Shown here piece after piece: positions 18,196 through 28,013 of a stretch of 64,000 bases of DNA. Source of the stretch: an uncultured Christensenellaceae bacterium (GTDB lineage: Bacteria > Bacillota > Clostridia > Christensenellales > Borkfalkiaceae). A program made the position numbers and the translations under genes. Every line of letters begins with the position of its first letter. The stretch's first letter is position 1. The stretch covers positions 16,687-80,686 of the forward strand of contig CAJUMW010000001.1 in assembly GCA_910587625.1 (NCBI GenBank). Direction: 5' to 3'. The notes under the pieces were generated by a model. It ran no database searches and was not told the origin of the DNA. It worked only from the letters and a program-made list of their open reading frames with translations.

Positions 18196-19306
18196 AAAAT
18201 GTAAACGGCAGTTTGTGCGTCCGCTCGAACTGTACAACGGTGATTGGGCTTGTCCGCGTTGTCATAACTCGCTTGCGTTGAATTCAATTCAGCTAAACGT
18301 TACCGACGACAACGAAAACGTGTTCAAAATGGCGGAAATTTGCTATCTGCGCGCGTTAAAATTGCAGTCCGATAAAAAGGTTTACGACAAGTTTTTGTCA
18401 AAAGCAATGGCTTACTGTAAGGACGCCGCACGTTCGGGACACCCGAAGGCGCTGGTCAGGCTGGGATACTTTTACGAGTTCGGTTATTTTTCCATCGACT
18501 TATGCGAGGCTTTTAAACAGGCGTACGAGTGCTATCGCTCTGTCTGGAACGGTAAAATAGACGACGCGCGAACTATTCAGTCTGACGGAGAATATTTAAA
18601 CGGCGGTATACGCGTCAAAAAAAGCGCGGCAAGGCTTTATTTGAATTTATTGAACAACGCGCCTTCTAAAATGCGCGCTCATCCGAGATATCGTTACGAA
18701 TCCGAGCTTGAAAACGTCAAGCGCGAGGGGCTTTACGAAGGAGACGTGCAGTTTAACGAGGCTTATTCCGACGAAAACAGAACTTCAAGGATATTCGAAA
18801 TACTTCAATCCTGTTATTCAAAGGAGCGCGCTCCGCTGTTCGGGTTGATTATGCTGAACAGCGAACAGTTTTACTCGCTTTGTGCGGCAACCGAAAAGAC
18901 TAAAAACGGCACAAAAAAGAAAATTTTGAAAATTGCCGAAAAAGTTTCTATAAGGCTTATAAACATTGTCGACGGCAACACAAGGGCTATAAAAAATCAA
19001 ACGGATATTTCGGGCGTGCCCGACGGCAACTACTGTTTGTACTTTTTCAACACCAACGGAAAACACTTTATGTCGCAGGGCAAAATGAACGCCGTCAAGC
19101 GCGCGCTTGAAAAGGGAGATTCGGTTATTGACTGCGTAAAGCTAAACGAACTTATCTCTGCAATTTGCGAGGGGTCGGACAGCGACGACTACGTCTTTTC
19201 GGACGACGATATTTTGGTGCATAAATCAAGGGCGGAACGGGTAAGCCACGCGCTCGGGGATATGATAAAAACTTTTAAAAACAATCTTAAACGAGGAGAA
19301 AACTGA
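18185..19306 (+). CDS. Zinc-ribbon plus Sel1-like repeat protein, operon gene 5
   Basis: This 373-residue protein begins with a zinc ribbon (Cys3, Cys6, Cys23, Cys26: CEKC...CPRC). A helical region matching Sel1/TPR-like repeats follows at about residues 55-115 (AYCKDAARSGHPKALVRLGY, then YEFGYFSIDLCEAF), suggesting a protein-interaction scaffold. The remaining 200 residues are not recognised. The start ATG at 18185 has GAGGAG just upstream inside the preceding gene and overlaps it by 11 bases. Its stop shares a base with the next start (TGATG). No signal peptide is visible, so it is expected in the cytoplasm. It may link the membrane protein to the cytosolic components; this is inferred from order only. 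Confidence 0.75.
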   Translation: MECEKCKRQFVRPLELYNGDWACPRCHNSLALNSIQLNVTDDNENVFKMAEICYLRALKLQSDKKVYDKFLSKAMAYCKDAARSGHPKALVRLGYFYEFGYFSIDLCEAFKQAYECYRSVWNGKIDDARTIQSDGEYLNGGIRVKKSAARLYLNLLNNAPSKMRAHPRYRYESELENVKREGLYEGDVQFNEAYSDENRTSRIFEILQSCYSKERAPLFGLIMLNSEQFYSLCAATEKTKNGTKKKILKIAEKVSIRLINIVDGNTRAIKNQTDISGVPDGNYCLYFFNTNGKHFMSQGKMNAVKRALEKGDSVIDCVKLNELISAICEGSDSDDYVFSDDDILVHKSRAERVSHALGDMIKTFKNNLKRGEN

Positions 19307-20790
19307 TGAACGAAAAAATCGACAGAATACTTAGCATTGCCGCACAAAACGGAGTTTCTTTGCACAAGAATTTTACAAAGACATATCTATCTACGCACGG
19401 CTTTTACGAGGGACCTCAGCAGCTTGCCCAAAGTACGCTCGATGAAATGGAGCGCCTGTGCTTTAAGGGTATGAACGCGGGCTTTGACGGCAATTTAAAG
19501 GGTGCGTTAGATAAACTTTCGGGCATTGTAATCAGCCTTACAGCAGTTAAAAACGGGGACTTGCGCGAGCTATCCAAGCTCGACGCTCAGCGCGCCAAAA
19601 TTTTGGATGGCGCAAACAAGACCAACTACGCCCTTCGCGACGATATGCGCGACACGGTACGCGAATACATTTCGTCGTCTGTGGATGCGATAGACACAAT
19701 TATTTCTCTCAACAGCGAGGGGGAAATTTTTTCGCAGCTCGACGAAAAGCAGATAAAATATATGCAGGAGAGCAAAAAGAAGTTTGCCGAGTTATCAATT
19801 ATTTTGACTAAAATTATGGACGTGGGCAGCTTAAAGGCAAAGGAAAACGCCGAAAAAATTATCGAAAATATTAAAATATGGCGCAGGGATTGCGCAAGAT
19901 ATATCTGCACAAGCGGTTCTATGTTAAAGCTTGACAATGCCATTGAAATTGCAAGGGAATGGAATAATCAAATTACCGCACCCAACAAAAAGGAAAAAAT
20001 AAAGGACGTTCCCCAATATGACAGGGACGAGTTGACAATTATAGCAACAAGCCGCACGGGGCTTGAAACGCTTAGCGTGTTCAATGCGAGAATAAATACC
20101 CAGCTTGCCGAAATAGATAAGCTGCGTGATGAGATCAACGCAAATAAGGCAAAGGTTTCCGAGCTTCGCGCCGAGCTTGCCGGTATGGATAAAAAGAAAA
20201 AGGACATAGCCTTAGAGTTCAAAAATACGGGTGACGCAGTAAAAGCCAACGCACAAATTGCGCTTTTAAGACAGCGCGAGGACGAAATTAAGTCCGAAAT
20301 AAAGGGCTTGGACGGCAATGGCAGGCTTTCTAAGCGCGACAACGATTTAAAGAATCAGCGCGAAACCGTGACAAATATAAAATATATCTGCGACACTTTG
20401 GGGGATTATAAAAACGACCTTGTTTCGCTTTCGAGAATGATAAGTCAGGTTGACTTTGCCGCGCTTGTCGGAGCAATGACGGGCAGGTTCAGCGATCTTG
20501 AAAAGGCAAGTCAGACTGTTATGCAGGTCAAGTTGAAAATCGAAGCTATCAGACAGGCGTTTAAAGAATCCGCGGACAGGTTCTCCGAAGAGGAAGAAAT
20601 CTACAACCGGACCTTCAATGAAGAAATTAGTATCGAAGAGGAGCAGTCCAACGTCATTTACGACGAAAACGGGCTTGATCCCGAGCTTGCCGCTCTTTTA
20701 GGTGATTTTGAAGAAAACAAAACTCAAGAGAAAGAGGAGACGAAAACCGAGCTTAAAAAGATTGTACCGCTCGGCGACGACGATAAATAA
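19306..20790 (+). CDS. Long helical coiled-coil protein with acidic C-terminal tail, operon gene 6
   Basis: This 494-residue protein is almost entirely helical by composition. A strong coiled coil spans about residues 255-355 (INTQLAEIDKLRDEINANKA, MDKKKKDIALEF, LRQREDEIKSEI). A second helical block (about 360-435) leads into a very acidic tail that contains LDPELAALLGDFEEN. The layout of a basic-to-acidic helical body and a short terminal leucine/acid motif resembles ESCRT-III (Snf7) proteins. That motif class binds the MIT domain of Vps4, and a Vps4-type ATPase is encoded three genes downstream. The similarity is by eye, and other coiled-coil families can look alike. The gene overlaps both neighbours by one base. 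Confidence 0.75.
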   Translation: MNEKIDRILSIAAQNGVSLHKNFTKTYLSTHGFYEGPQQLAQSTLDEMERLCFKGMNAGFDGNLKGALDKLSGIVISLTAVKNGDLRELSKLDAQRAKILDGANKTNYALRDDMRDTVREYISSSVDAIDTIISLNSEGEIFSQLDEKQIKYMQESKKKFAELSIILTKIMDVGSLKAKENAEKIIENIKIWRRDCARYICTSGSMLKLDNAIEIAREWNNQITAPNKKEKIKDVPQYDRDELTIIATSRTGLETLSVFNARINTQLAEIDKLRDEINANKAKVSELRAELAGMDKKKKDIALEFKNTGDAVKANAQIALLRQREDEIKSEIKGLDGNGRLSKRDNDLKNQRETVTNIKYICDTLGDYKNDLVSLSRMISQVDFAALVGAMTGRFSDLEKASQTVMQVKLKIEAIRQAFKESADRFSEEEEIYNRTFNEEISIEEEQSNVIYDENGLDPELAALLGDFEENKTQEKEETKTELKKIVPLGDDDK

Positions 20791-22700
20791 TGAGTTTTAA
20801 AGATACTCTTACCGACATTAACACGCTCTATTATAATTCAACGTCTGAAAAGGAGCTGTGGGGCGCGGTCGGTGAGCTTGATAAGCTTTTGTCGGGCGGT
20901 CAACTAAATGTCGAAAACAGGGAAAATGCCGAGGCGCTTTATTTAAAAATAGCGGTAAAGCTAAAATTTTACGCATATTTAAAGGAGTTCGACGGCGCGG
21001 TGTTTTGTGACTTAGCCGACTACATATCTACGGAACAGGTAAAAGCCGACGAGCGTGGATACAAAAAGACCGCGGCATTGATGCGTGCGGCTTTAAACTG
21101 CGCTCGGTGCGTCAACCAAATAGTATGCAAAGCCGACGAAATAAGAAAGGAGCTTGTCGACGGCGTATCGGCAGAATTTGCGGAAAACGCGCGGATTTCT
21201 TTAAACGCTTTGTTTCAGGAAGCGGACGGGTGCGACTTTTCATCTCCCTTCGGCGAAAACGTACAGTTTACTGATATAAAAATACGGGTAAAAGAATACC
21301 TCGAAAGAATAATTTCCAATGCCGAAACAGTCAAAAAAACAGATTTTAAGCGACAGATAAAGGAGTATTTTAAGCCCGTTTCGGTGCTCTATACCCTATC
21401 CGAGTATTTTCCTTTACCCGACTATTCCGAGGGCTTATCCGAAAATGCTACAATACTTTGCACTCCGTTTTCAGATGAAGTTATGCTTTACTGCGCCCAC
21501 AACAAGCGAAAAGACGCCGAGCTTTACACTTTGGACTGCGCAAAGCTTGACGGCGCGGCTGAAAGCTTTATTGTATCCCTATTAAATGCAGCGGAGCAGC
21601 TTAACTACGATATTTTAATTTACGGCGTTGAAAGCTTGAGCGAAGGTAACGCAAAAAAACTTTTTGAAAGCGCTATTCGCGTCGGTAAATCCGAAGTAAG
21701 AGTGTTTATTCACGACGGACGCGGGGACGATTGGATCTATCAAAGCTGTTTGCAAGTTGTCGCGCAATCGGGACTTAAAGCGAGCGACGTAAGCCGCAGT
21801 TATATATCAATGCCCAACTTTTCCGACGTATTTAAGGAGTTCGAGGACAAGGGTATTATAACTATAAACGAGCGCGACTTATTAAAAGAAATGCCGTTTA
21901 TAGGCTTTTTCGGTTTAAATAAAGTTATAACCGCATTTATCTCAGGCGCGGATTGGCTTAAAACGGGCAGAAAAATTTCCAAATATAACGAGCCCGAAGC
22001 GTTAAACTATCTTTCAAGATTAAAAAAATCTTATCTTTTAATAGACTCGGGTTGGGGAGACTATTCTTCGTCCGACAAGAACGACGAAGAGCAGGAGCGG
22101 TTCGGCGAGTTTGACTATGACGGAGTAAGGGAAATCGACCGGGAAAACGTAAGGCGTATTGTCGAAAGCGAGCACAGCGTTTTTGCAAAGTGCGGCATGA
22201 TTGTAAGATATTGCACTTTGGGCGGCGGGGATAAGACCGATTGGGCTAAAATAGAGCGTGAAGAAATGTCAAGGCGCGTACAGCTTGCCACTCGTTTGGT
22301 TTTCAGAATATTAAAAGTAGAAACCGTGCCAGAGGTCGAAGTTTTGGACGAACTTGCAAACTCGACTGCCGGCGGGCTGTGCATCGACGGCGGCAAAAGG
22401 ATAGAGTATAAATATTCTTGCAGTATAAATTGGGATTGGCTTGTTGACGCCATTGTTCACGAAAGCTATCACGCAATGCAGTCAAAGCTGACTAACGGCG
22501 GTTGGTCGGGCTGGTATCTGCACAATTTGCACGTCACGCGCGGAAGAGTGGAAAGGTGGCGTACGACAAGGCAGATTTATAACGGAGATACGCATTCAAA
22601 GGTTTACAAAGTTCACGTCTATGAAAATGACGCAAACGCTTTTGAAATAGACTGCGACGACGGCAGAAACTTTGCATGGAATACCATAGAATTGACTTAA
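20790..22700 (+). CDS. Protein with C-terminal HExxH zinc metallopeptidase-like motif, operon gene 7
   Basis: The first 450 residues of this 636-residue protein are not recognised. Near the C-terminus is HESYH (557-561) inside a hydrophobic helix (WDWLVDAIVHESYH). About 50 residues later, ENDANAFE places Glu612 as a plausible third zinc ligand. The HExxH ... E-x-x-A-N-x-F-E pattern is that of gluzincin-type peptidases. No signal peptide is visible, so any proteolysis would be cytosolic. It is translationally coupled to the coiled-coil gene before it (1-base overlap) and followed after 31 bp by the SF1 helicase. A protease in a conflict-type operon could release or destroy a partner; this is inference. 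Confidence 0.75.
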   Translation: MSFKDTLTDINTLYYNSTSEKELWGAVGELDKLLSGGQLNVENRENAEALYLKIAVKLKFYAYLKEFDGAVFCDLADYISTEQVKADERGYKKTAALMRAALNCARCVNQIVCKADEIRKELVDGVSAEFAENARISLNALFQEADGCDFSSPFGENVQFTDIKIRVKEYLERIISNAETVKKTDFKRQIKEYFKPVSVLYTLSEYFPLPDYSEGLSENATILCTPFSDEVMLYCAHNKRKDAELYTLDCAKLDGAAESFIVSLLNAAEQLNYDILIYGVESLSEGNAKKLFESAIRVGKSEVRVFIHDGRGDDWIYQSCLQVVAQSGLKASDVSRSYISMPNFSDVFKEFEDKGIITINERDLLKEMPFIGFFGLNKVITAFISGADWLKTGRKISKYNEPEALNYLSRLKKSYLLIDSGWGDYSSSDKNDEEQERFGEFDYDGVREIDRENVRRIVESEHSVFAKCGMIVRYCTLGGGDKTDWAKIEREEMSRRVQLATRLVFRILKVETVPEVEVLDELANSTAGGLCIDGGKRIEYKYSCSINWDWLVDAIVHESYHAMQSKLTNGGWSGWYLHNLHVTRGRVERWRTTRQIYNGDTHSKVYKVHVYENDANAFEIDCDDGRNFAWNTIELT

Positions 22701-22731
22701 ATTGTTTATTTAATTAATCGGGAGAATTGAA

Positions 22732-25700
22732 ATGGCTGATTTTTTGGACGAGTTTATAAAAGAGCTGTTGCACACCGACGACGTGCGCGCGAACAGACTT
22801 TTGCACTCGGGACTCGAAGGGGAAAGCATTAAGTCGTACAGACTGTTTGCAGAGAGCGGCGAAACCTGCGAAAAAATGCTTTCCGAAATAAAGCGTGCAA
22901 GGGGCAAAGTGAGCAACCGCACGGTGCTGAAAGACAGCGCGCAGGTGCGCACGGGCGTCGATAATCCGGGCGTTGAAAAGTGGCATTGGAAGGATATGTC
23001 GGGCTTGTCTGACGCAAAGGCGTTGGACAAGTTTGTTGCCGAAGCATATAACGTAATCAATTTAAAGGGCAACAATCCGCTTTTTTTGGGGCTTGGCAGC
23101 CTTGAATGGGAGATAGCGGTATCAGATGAAATGCGTACCGTTCGGTCGCCGATTTTAATTTTTCCCATAAAGCTTATACGCGGAACGGCAACAAGCAACG
23201 TTGAGATAGAGTTTGTCGACGACGACGTATATTTCAACCCCGTGCTTTACGAAAAGCTTAAACGCACGCTTACGGAATACGTCTATGCAAACTTTCCGCA
23301 CCCCAACGGACAATACGCAGACTTTGACGAGCCCGTCGATATCGATAATTTGACTGCTTCATATTTCGAAAGCGTTGCCGCGCATATAGCTAAATGCGCA
23401 AGCGGAAACAAGGGTACTTTTTCGTTCGACGAAAACTATATCTGCATAGCGCAGTACAATCACTCGGATATGTGTATGTACTACGACGTAAAGCGCAATC
23501 GCAAAAAAATAGAGGCAAACGTCCTTATTCGAAGCATATTCGGGGGGCAATCGCAAAAAGAAGATATTGACGAAGGCGCGGGAGAGGCGCGGTTTATTTT
23601 GCCCAAAGACAGCGTACAGGAAGAAGTTGTGCGCAGAATTTTGCGCGGGCAGTCGCTTATAGTAAAGGGTCCTCCGGGCACGGGCAAGACTCTTACCATT
23701 TCAAATATTATTTCCGCGTTGCTTGCGAGGGGTAAAAGAGTGTTGTTTGCATCGAAAAAACTTGCCGCGCTGTCCGAAGTAAACGCCAAGCTTCCCGAAA
23801 AATTGAGAAAGTTTGTAATGCTGCTCGACTTTGAAACCGAGCAGAAAGCCGCCGCTGTCAACCCCGTCGAAGTCAAAAAACGCTTTAAAGACCTTATACA
23901 AAGCGTAAAGCAGTATCACTTTGACTCAAACGTTTCCGCAGAGTACGAAAAGGCTATGCGCGAGCAGGCAAATTCTGTTTTAGAGCTAAACGACTATTTT
24001 AAGGAACTGTTCGAAAGCGGATATTACGAAGCTGCGGACACATATTTTAAAAGCGATCTTAGCCCCGTGCCGTTTGCGGACTGTGCCGAAGCCGCAAAGC
24101 TGACGCGCGTTGAGTACGGGCAATTGACGTCGCTTGTTGAGGGCGCAAGCAAGCATTACGAAAGGCTTGCAAAGGGCGGCAAGGTTATTGAAAGCCCGTG
24201 GTACGGCGTCAACGGTTGCAGCGATACCGAAGCGGCGTTTGTGCAAAACTTAGGCATATGTCGGGGTATAGAGCAAATTTTTACATATCTTAAACCAATA
24301 GGGTACGAAATTTTTGCAAATTTTGCGCTTGGGGATTTGTATGAAATTAATGAAAACGTGCTTTCAAACGACGATATTTTAAAGGTTTACAGATGCATTG
24401 AAGCAAAGCGCGCACCCATAGACGGCGCGATAGCGCGTTTGAGAAGCGCGCGCGAGAACTTGCCCTTAGCCGAGTTCGAGTTTGACGACAAATGCAAAGA
24501 GAAATGCTTTGAAGAGCTTATGTCTAAAAAGTTTGACTTTAAGCTTACGCGCAAACAAACGGAGCTTTTGCGCGACAACAGAGGGCTGTTTATAGTCGAC
24601 GGCAAGCTGGCGCTTTCAAAGGAATTTCTCGACACCATTTGCGCGGCTTCGGAAAAGATTGACGGGCTTGAAGATAACATTGCTAAAAAGAACGTAGAAT
24701 TTTTGAGCGTTCTCGATAAATTGGACGAAAGTCAGGGGCAAAACGCGCTTAAAGCTTACAAGGCGTTTGCGCCGTATATCGAAAATGGCGCTTCAAAGCC
24801 CAAGCTGTTTGACTTCACGGCAAAGAAATTTTATAAAAATTTGCGCGCGTTTTCGTCGCGTTCGAACCCTTCGTTCAAGGATATTACGGGGGCAATTGCC
24901 GCCTTTAAAGAAACCTGCGACAGCAGGGACGAGATAATGACTTTAAAAAGCGTAATTTCGGGCGCGTTCGGCAACGTGCTTAAATGGGACGGCTTCAAGG
25001 CTATAAGCCTCATTGCCAAAAAGTGCAGAAACAACGTTGAAGAGTATTTAAACGCGGCATATATCGGGGGCAATTTATTAAATGCTTGTTTAAAGCACGC
25101 AAAAGCGCCCGATGACTTTGTTATAGAGGACTTAATATTTGCGCGCAAGGCGTATGTTGCGCAGTGCGAACTCGAACAAAAATGCGCCGAGGTTTGCAAG
25201 CTTTGCGGCATAGAAAATTTTACGGATTTTGAAAAGACGGCAAAATCCGTTTCGGTAATTTTGAAGCTTCGCGACGGCAACACGTTTGACGGCGCGGAAC
25301 ATGCGGCGGAATTTTTCGACAAAATAAAGTCGCTAGATAGCGGGTTTACGCAGACGGTTTGGGATACGGCAAAGCTTATGCGCGAGTTCGGAATCAAGTA
25401 CTTTGAAACGTCGTTTACTAAAAACCCGTGGCTTGTAACCGTTGCAAGGCTCGAAAGATTTTTGGACGAGTCTTTAGACCGTTCGATGCTCAGCGCCGCG
25501 CTCGGCTATGAAAGTATAAAGTATGCAAAACACACTTTAAGCCTTGAAAGCTTTTTTAATGCAGTGGAAACAGACTTTTGCGAGCTGGAAAGCGCGCGGC
25601 TTACAGAACTTTTCGAGCATTCCTATTATAAATTATTGCTCGACTATAATCTTGCCTCGCTTGGCAGAAAGCGCAACGGTTTGGGCAAAAATGCCGAACT

Positions 25701-27207
25701 AAACCTCGACAAGTTCGAAAAGAGCGAAAGCGCGCTTTTAAAATGCAACGTGGATGTAATCGAAAAGCTTTGCATTTCGCGCATAGACCCCGAGGACAGA
25801 GATTTTGACTTTCTCGACGCGGACAGGGGCGCGCAAATGTCGCTTAGATATCTTTTCAAAACTCACCCCGACGCAATTTTAAAATTGAAGCCCTGTATGA
25901 TAATGTCCCCCTCGACAGCCAGCGTGCTGTTAAGACCGGACGAGTATTTCGATTTCGACGTTGCGATAATAGACGAAGCAAGTCAGCTCGAACCCGTCAA
26001 TCTGCTTCCCGTGCTTGTCCGCTCGAAACAGTGCGTGCTGGTCGGGGACGAGTTTCAAATGCCGCCTTTAAGCCACTTCAAAGCCAAAAACGCAAAGCGC
26101 ATAGAGGACGCCGACAGCGAGCTTGTAATCGATACCGACATATCGGCATTGAGCCTTGCATTGCACAACAGCGCGTTTGAAACATACGAGCTTGCCTGCC
26201 ATTACCGCAGCAATACCGAAAGCCTTATAGCATTTTCACAGCGCGAGTTTTACCCGTATATGCGCACCTTCCCCGCGGCGGAACCTTTTAAAGACGGGCT
26301 GGGCTTCGAGGACGTTTTGACCTCCGACGGCTGCTGCGACGGCGGTGTAAACGAAGTCGAAGCAAAAAAAGTTGTCGAAAAGCTTGAAGAACACTTTAAA
26401 AAGTATTATGATAGTAGCGAGGGCAAGTTGACAAAGCCCGTGGGCGTTGTCGCTTTCGGCGAGGCGCAGCTAAGTTACATAACCCGACTTGTCGAAGAAA
26501 ACGCCGCCCTGACCGAAAAAATACGCACCGCCACTTCGAATTTCGACGATTTGCCCGATAAGCTGGTATTCTTCCGCACGATAGAAAGCGTGCAGGGACA
26601 GGAAACGGATACCCTTATTTTGTCGCTTACTTACGGCAGGGATAAAAACGGCAACATAAAGCTTGCTTTCGGAGAATTAAACCGCGACTTACTTGGCAAA
26701 AATATTTTCAACGTAGCGGTGACGCGCGCAAAAAGCAAAATTTGCGTAATTCACTCGGTGACGGCAAGCGAAATAAGCGAAAATCCGAGAATAAGCTTTA
26801 TAAAGGACTATCTTTTGCTCGTCGAACAGTTTTCCAAGGACGGAAAATCGCAATTTGTGCAGAGCGTTCCCGATTACGGCAAATATTTTACCGCCGACGT
26901 CATCGACTTTTTGGTTGAAAACGGCATAGCCGAAGAGCGCATTGTTCAAAACTACGGCGTAACCGACGGCTCGGTAAAGATACCCATAGCCGTGCTTTCA
27001 AAGGATTTAAACCGCGCCGAGCTGGGTATCTGGTGCGAGTACCCCGTATTGAAGAAGTACGACTATCTCGACTATAACGTGAGGTATTTCCGTTCGCTTG
27101 CGGACAGAGGTTGGAACTTGCACAGAATTTTCATTCACGAATGGCTTGACAACGGCAAGTTTGAAAAAGCCGAGCTTTTGAAGGCAATTAAAGACATAAA
27201 TAATTAA
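22732..27207 (+). CDS. Giant DUF4011-type SF1 helicase with possible C-terminal nuclease fold, operon gene 8
   Basis: This 1491-residue protein has an N-terminal region (about 100-290) matching the DUF4011 pattern: GLGSLEWE, then SPILIFPIKLIRG, and FNPVLYEKL. The SF1 helicase core follows. Motif I is GPPGTGKT (313-320), motif II is DEAS (1081-1084) with VGDEFQMPP close behind, and later motifs are CHYRS, ESVQGQE and NVAVTRAKS. About 550 residues of helical insertion separate motifs I and II. The last 110 residues (VIDFLVENGI...LGIWCEYPVLKKYDYLDYNV) resemble the small restriction-endonuclease-like domain often fused to these helicases. I cannot confirm its catalytic residues. GGGAG precedes the ATG. 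Confidence 0.88.
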   Translation: MADFLDEFIKELLHTDDVRANRLLHSGLEGESIKSYRLFAESGETCEKMLSEIKRARGKVSNRTVLKDSAQVRTGVDNPGVEKWHWKDMSGLSDAKALDKFVAEAYNVINLKGNNPLFLGLGSLEWEIAVSDEMRTVRSPILIFPIKLIRGTATSNVEIEFVDDDVYFNPVLYEKLKRTLTEYVYANFPHPNGQYADFDEPVDIDNLTASYFESVAAHIAKCASGNKGTFSFDENYICIAQYNHSDMCMYYDVKRNRKKIEANVLIRSIFGGQSQKEDIDEGAGEARFILPKDSVQEEVVRRILRGQSLIVKGPPGTGKTLTISNIISALLARGKRVLFASKKLAALSEVNAKLPEKLRKFVMLLDFETEQKAAAVNPVEVKKRFKDLIQSVKQYHFDSNVSAEYEKAMREQANSVLELNDYFKELFESGYYEAADTYFKSDLSPVPFADCAEAAKLTRVEYGQLTSLVEGASKHYERLAKGGKVIESPWYGVNGCSDTEAAFVQNLGICRGIEQIFTYLKPIGYEIFANFALGDLYEINENVLSNDDILKVYRCIEAKRAPIDGAIARLRSARENLPLAEFEFDDKCKEKCFEELMSKKFDFKLTRKQTELLRDNRGLFIVDGKLALSKEFLDTICAASEKIDGLEDNIAKKNVEFLSVLDKLDESQGQNALKAYKAFAPYIENGASKPKLFDFTAKKFYKNLRAFSSRSNPSFKDITGAIAAFKETCDSRDEIMTLKSVISGAFGNVLKWDGFKAISLIAKKCRNNVEEYLNAAYIGGNLLNACLKHAKAPDDFVIEDLIFARKAYVAQCELEQKCAEVCKLCGIENFTDFEKTAKSVSVILKLRDGNTFDGAEHAAEFFDKIKSLDSGFTQTVWDTAKLMREFGIKYFETSFTKNPWLVTVARLERFLDESLDRSMLSAALGYESIKYAKHTLSLESFFNAVETDFCELESARLTELFEHSYYKLLLDYNLASLGRKRNGLGKNAELNLDKFEKSESALLKCNVDVIEKLCISRIDPEDRDFDFLDADRGAQMSLRYLFKTHPDAILKLKPCMIMSPSTASVLLRPDEYFDFDVAIIDEASQLEPVNLLPVLVRSKQCVLVGDEFQMPPLSHFKAKNAKRIEDADSELVIDTDISALSLALHNSAFETYELACHYRSNTESLIAFSQREFYPYMRTFPAAEPFKDGLGFEDVLTSDGCCDGGVNEVEAKKVVEKLEEHFKKYYDSSEGKLTKPVGVVAFGEAQLSYITRLVEENAALTEKIRTATSNFDDLPDKLVFFRTIESVQGQETDTLILSLTYGRDKNGNIKLAFGELNRDLLGKNIFNVAVTRAKSKICVIHSVTASEISENPRISFIKDYLLLVEQFSKDGKSQFVQSVPDYGKYFTADVIDFLVENGIAEERIVQNYGVTDGSVKIPIAVLSKDLNRAELGIWCEYPVLKKYDYLDYNVRYFRSLADRGWNLHRIFIHEWLDNGKFEKAELLKAIKDINN

Positions 27208-27232
27208 ATATATTGAATAGGAGAATAATGAT

Positions 27233-28003
27233 ATGGCAAAAGAGCAACAAAAACAGCGCAACCCCGTAGACGAGGAAGAGGATATCATAGCCGGCAAAGT
27301 TGATGCGTATAACCGTAAAATAGAAGAGGCAAGGCGTTTAAAAGCCATTGAAACTTCCAAAAACAACTTCAACGCCAAAATTCAAAAGCTGCAGGAGCGC
27401 GCCGCCGATTTTGTTATAAAGTACGGTAAAGAGGACTACCGCTCGCAAATTATGCTTACGTTTTTGAACGTGGCAATAGAGATGCGCGACGCTATCGAGC
27501 TTACAAACGATATCGGCACGGCAATGAGCTGTATAACGGAGGCAATCACCTGTATGGACGACATATTGCAGGAAAATATGTTCCAGATAGAGGGCACGCT
27601 TACCACAAAGTACGGTTTTTGGGAGCGCAGACGCCGCAAAAAGCAGCTTAAAAAAGCCATATCCAACAACGCAGGCCGCATGAAGCAGATTTGCGATATG
27701 TTGATAGGCAACCAGCAGATGGCAACCGCCATTGTCAACTCGTTGCGCGCTTCGAGCATTCAGATGCAGAAAATGATGCAGAAAAACAACGAAAAGCAGA
27801 AAAAGATTAATATGAAAAACTCCGGCGGCGCGCCTTTGCCCCCTTCCGAGGGAGAAAAGATTGTCGACGGCATTATAGCCGCACGCGGAGCGCAGCCCGC
27901 AGCCACTCGGCAGGACGGCTCGGCTTCGGACAGCCAAACCCCGTCAGGTGGCGGCACGCAGGAAGGCGGCGCAGGCGGCGGCGTTGATATAAGCGATATT
28001 TAA
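27233..28003 (+). CDS. Small helical protein with Gly-rich tail, operon gene 9
   Basis: This 256-residue protein is charged and helical over residues 1-200, with the segments KIEEARRLKA, MSCITEAITCMDDIL and IQMQKMMQKNNEKQKK. A very basic stretch (WERRRRKKQLKK) lies near residue 130. The tail (about 200-256) is low-complexity Gly/Ser/Pro and ends in the short motif VDISDI. The ribosome site is AGGAG. It lies 25 bp after the helicase and 10 bp before the AAA ATPase, the two likely being a unit. Helices plus a flexible linker plus a terminal docking peptide is the plan of substrates of MIT-containing AAA ATPases, but sequence similarity to Snf7 is not clear. Confidence 0.75.
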   Translation: MAKEQQKQRNPVDEEEDIIAGKVDAYNRKIEEARRLKAIETSKNNFNAKIQKLQERAADFVIKYGKEDYRSQIMLTFLNVAIEMRDAIELTNDIGTAMSCITEAITCMDDILQENMFQIEGTLTTKYGFWERRRRKKQLKKAISNNAGRMKQICDMLIGNQQMATAIVNSLRASSIQMQKMMQKNNEKQKKINMKNSGGAPLPPSEGEKIVDGIIAARGAQPAATRQDGSASDSQTPSGGGTQEGGAGGGVDISDI

Positions 28004-28013
28004 GGGGTAAAAT

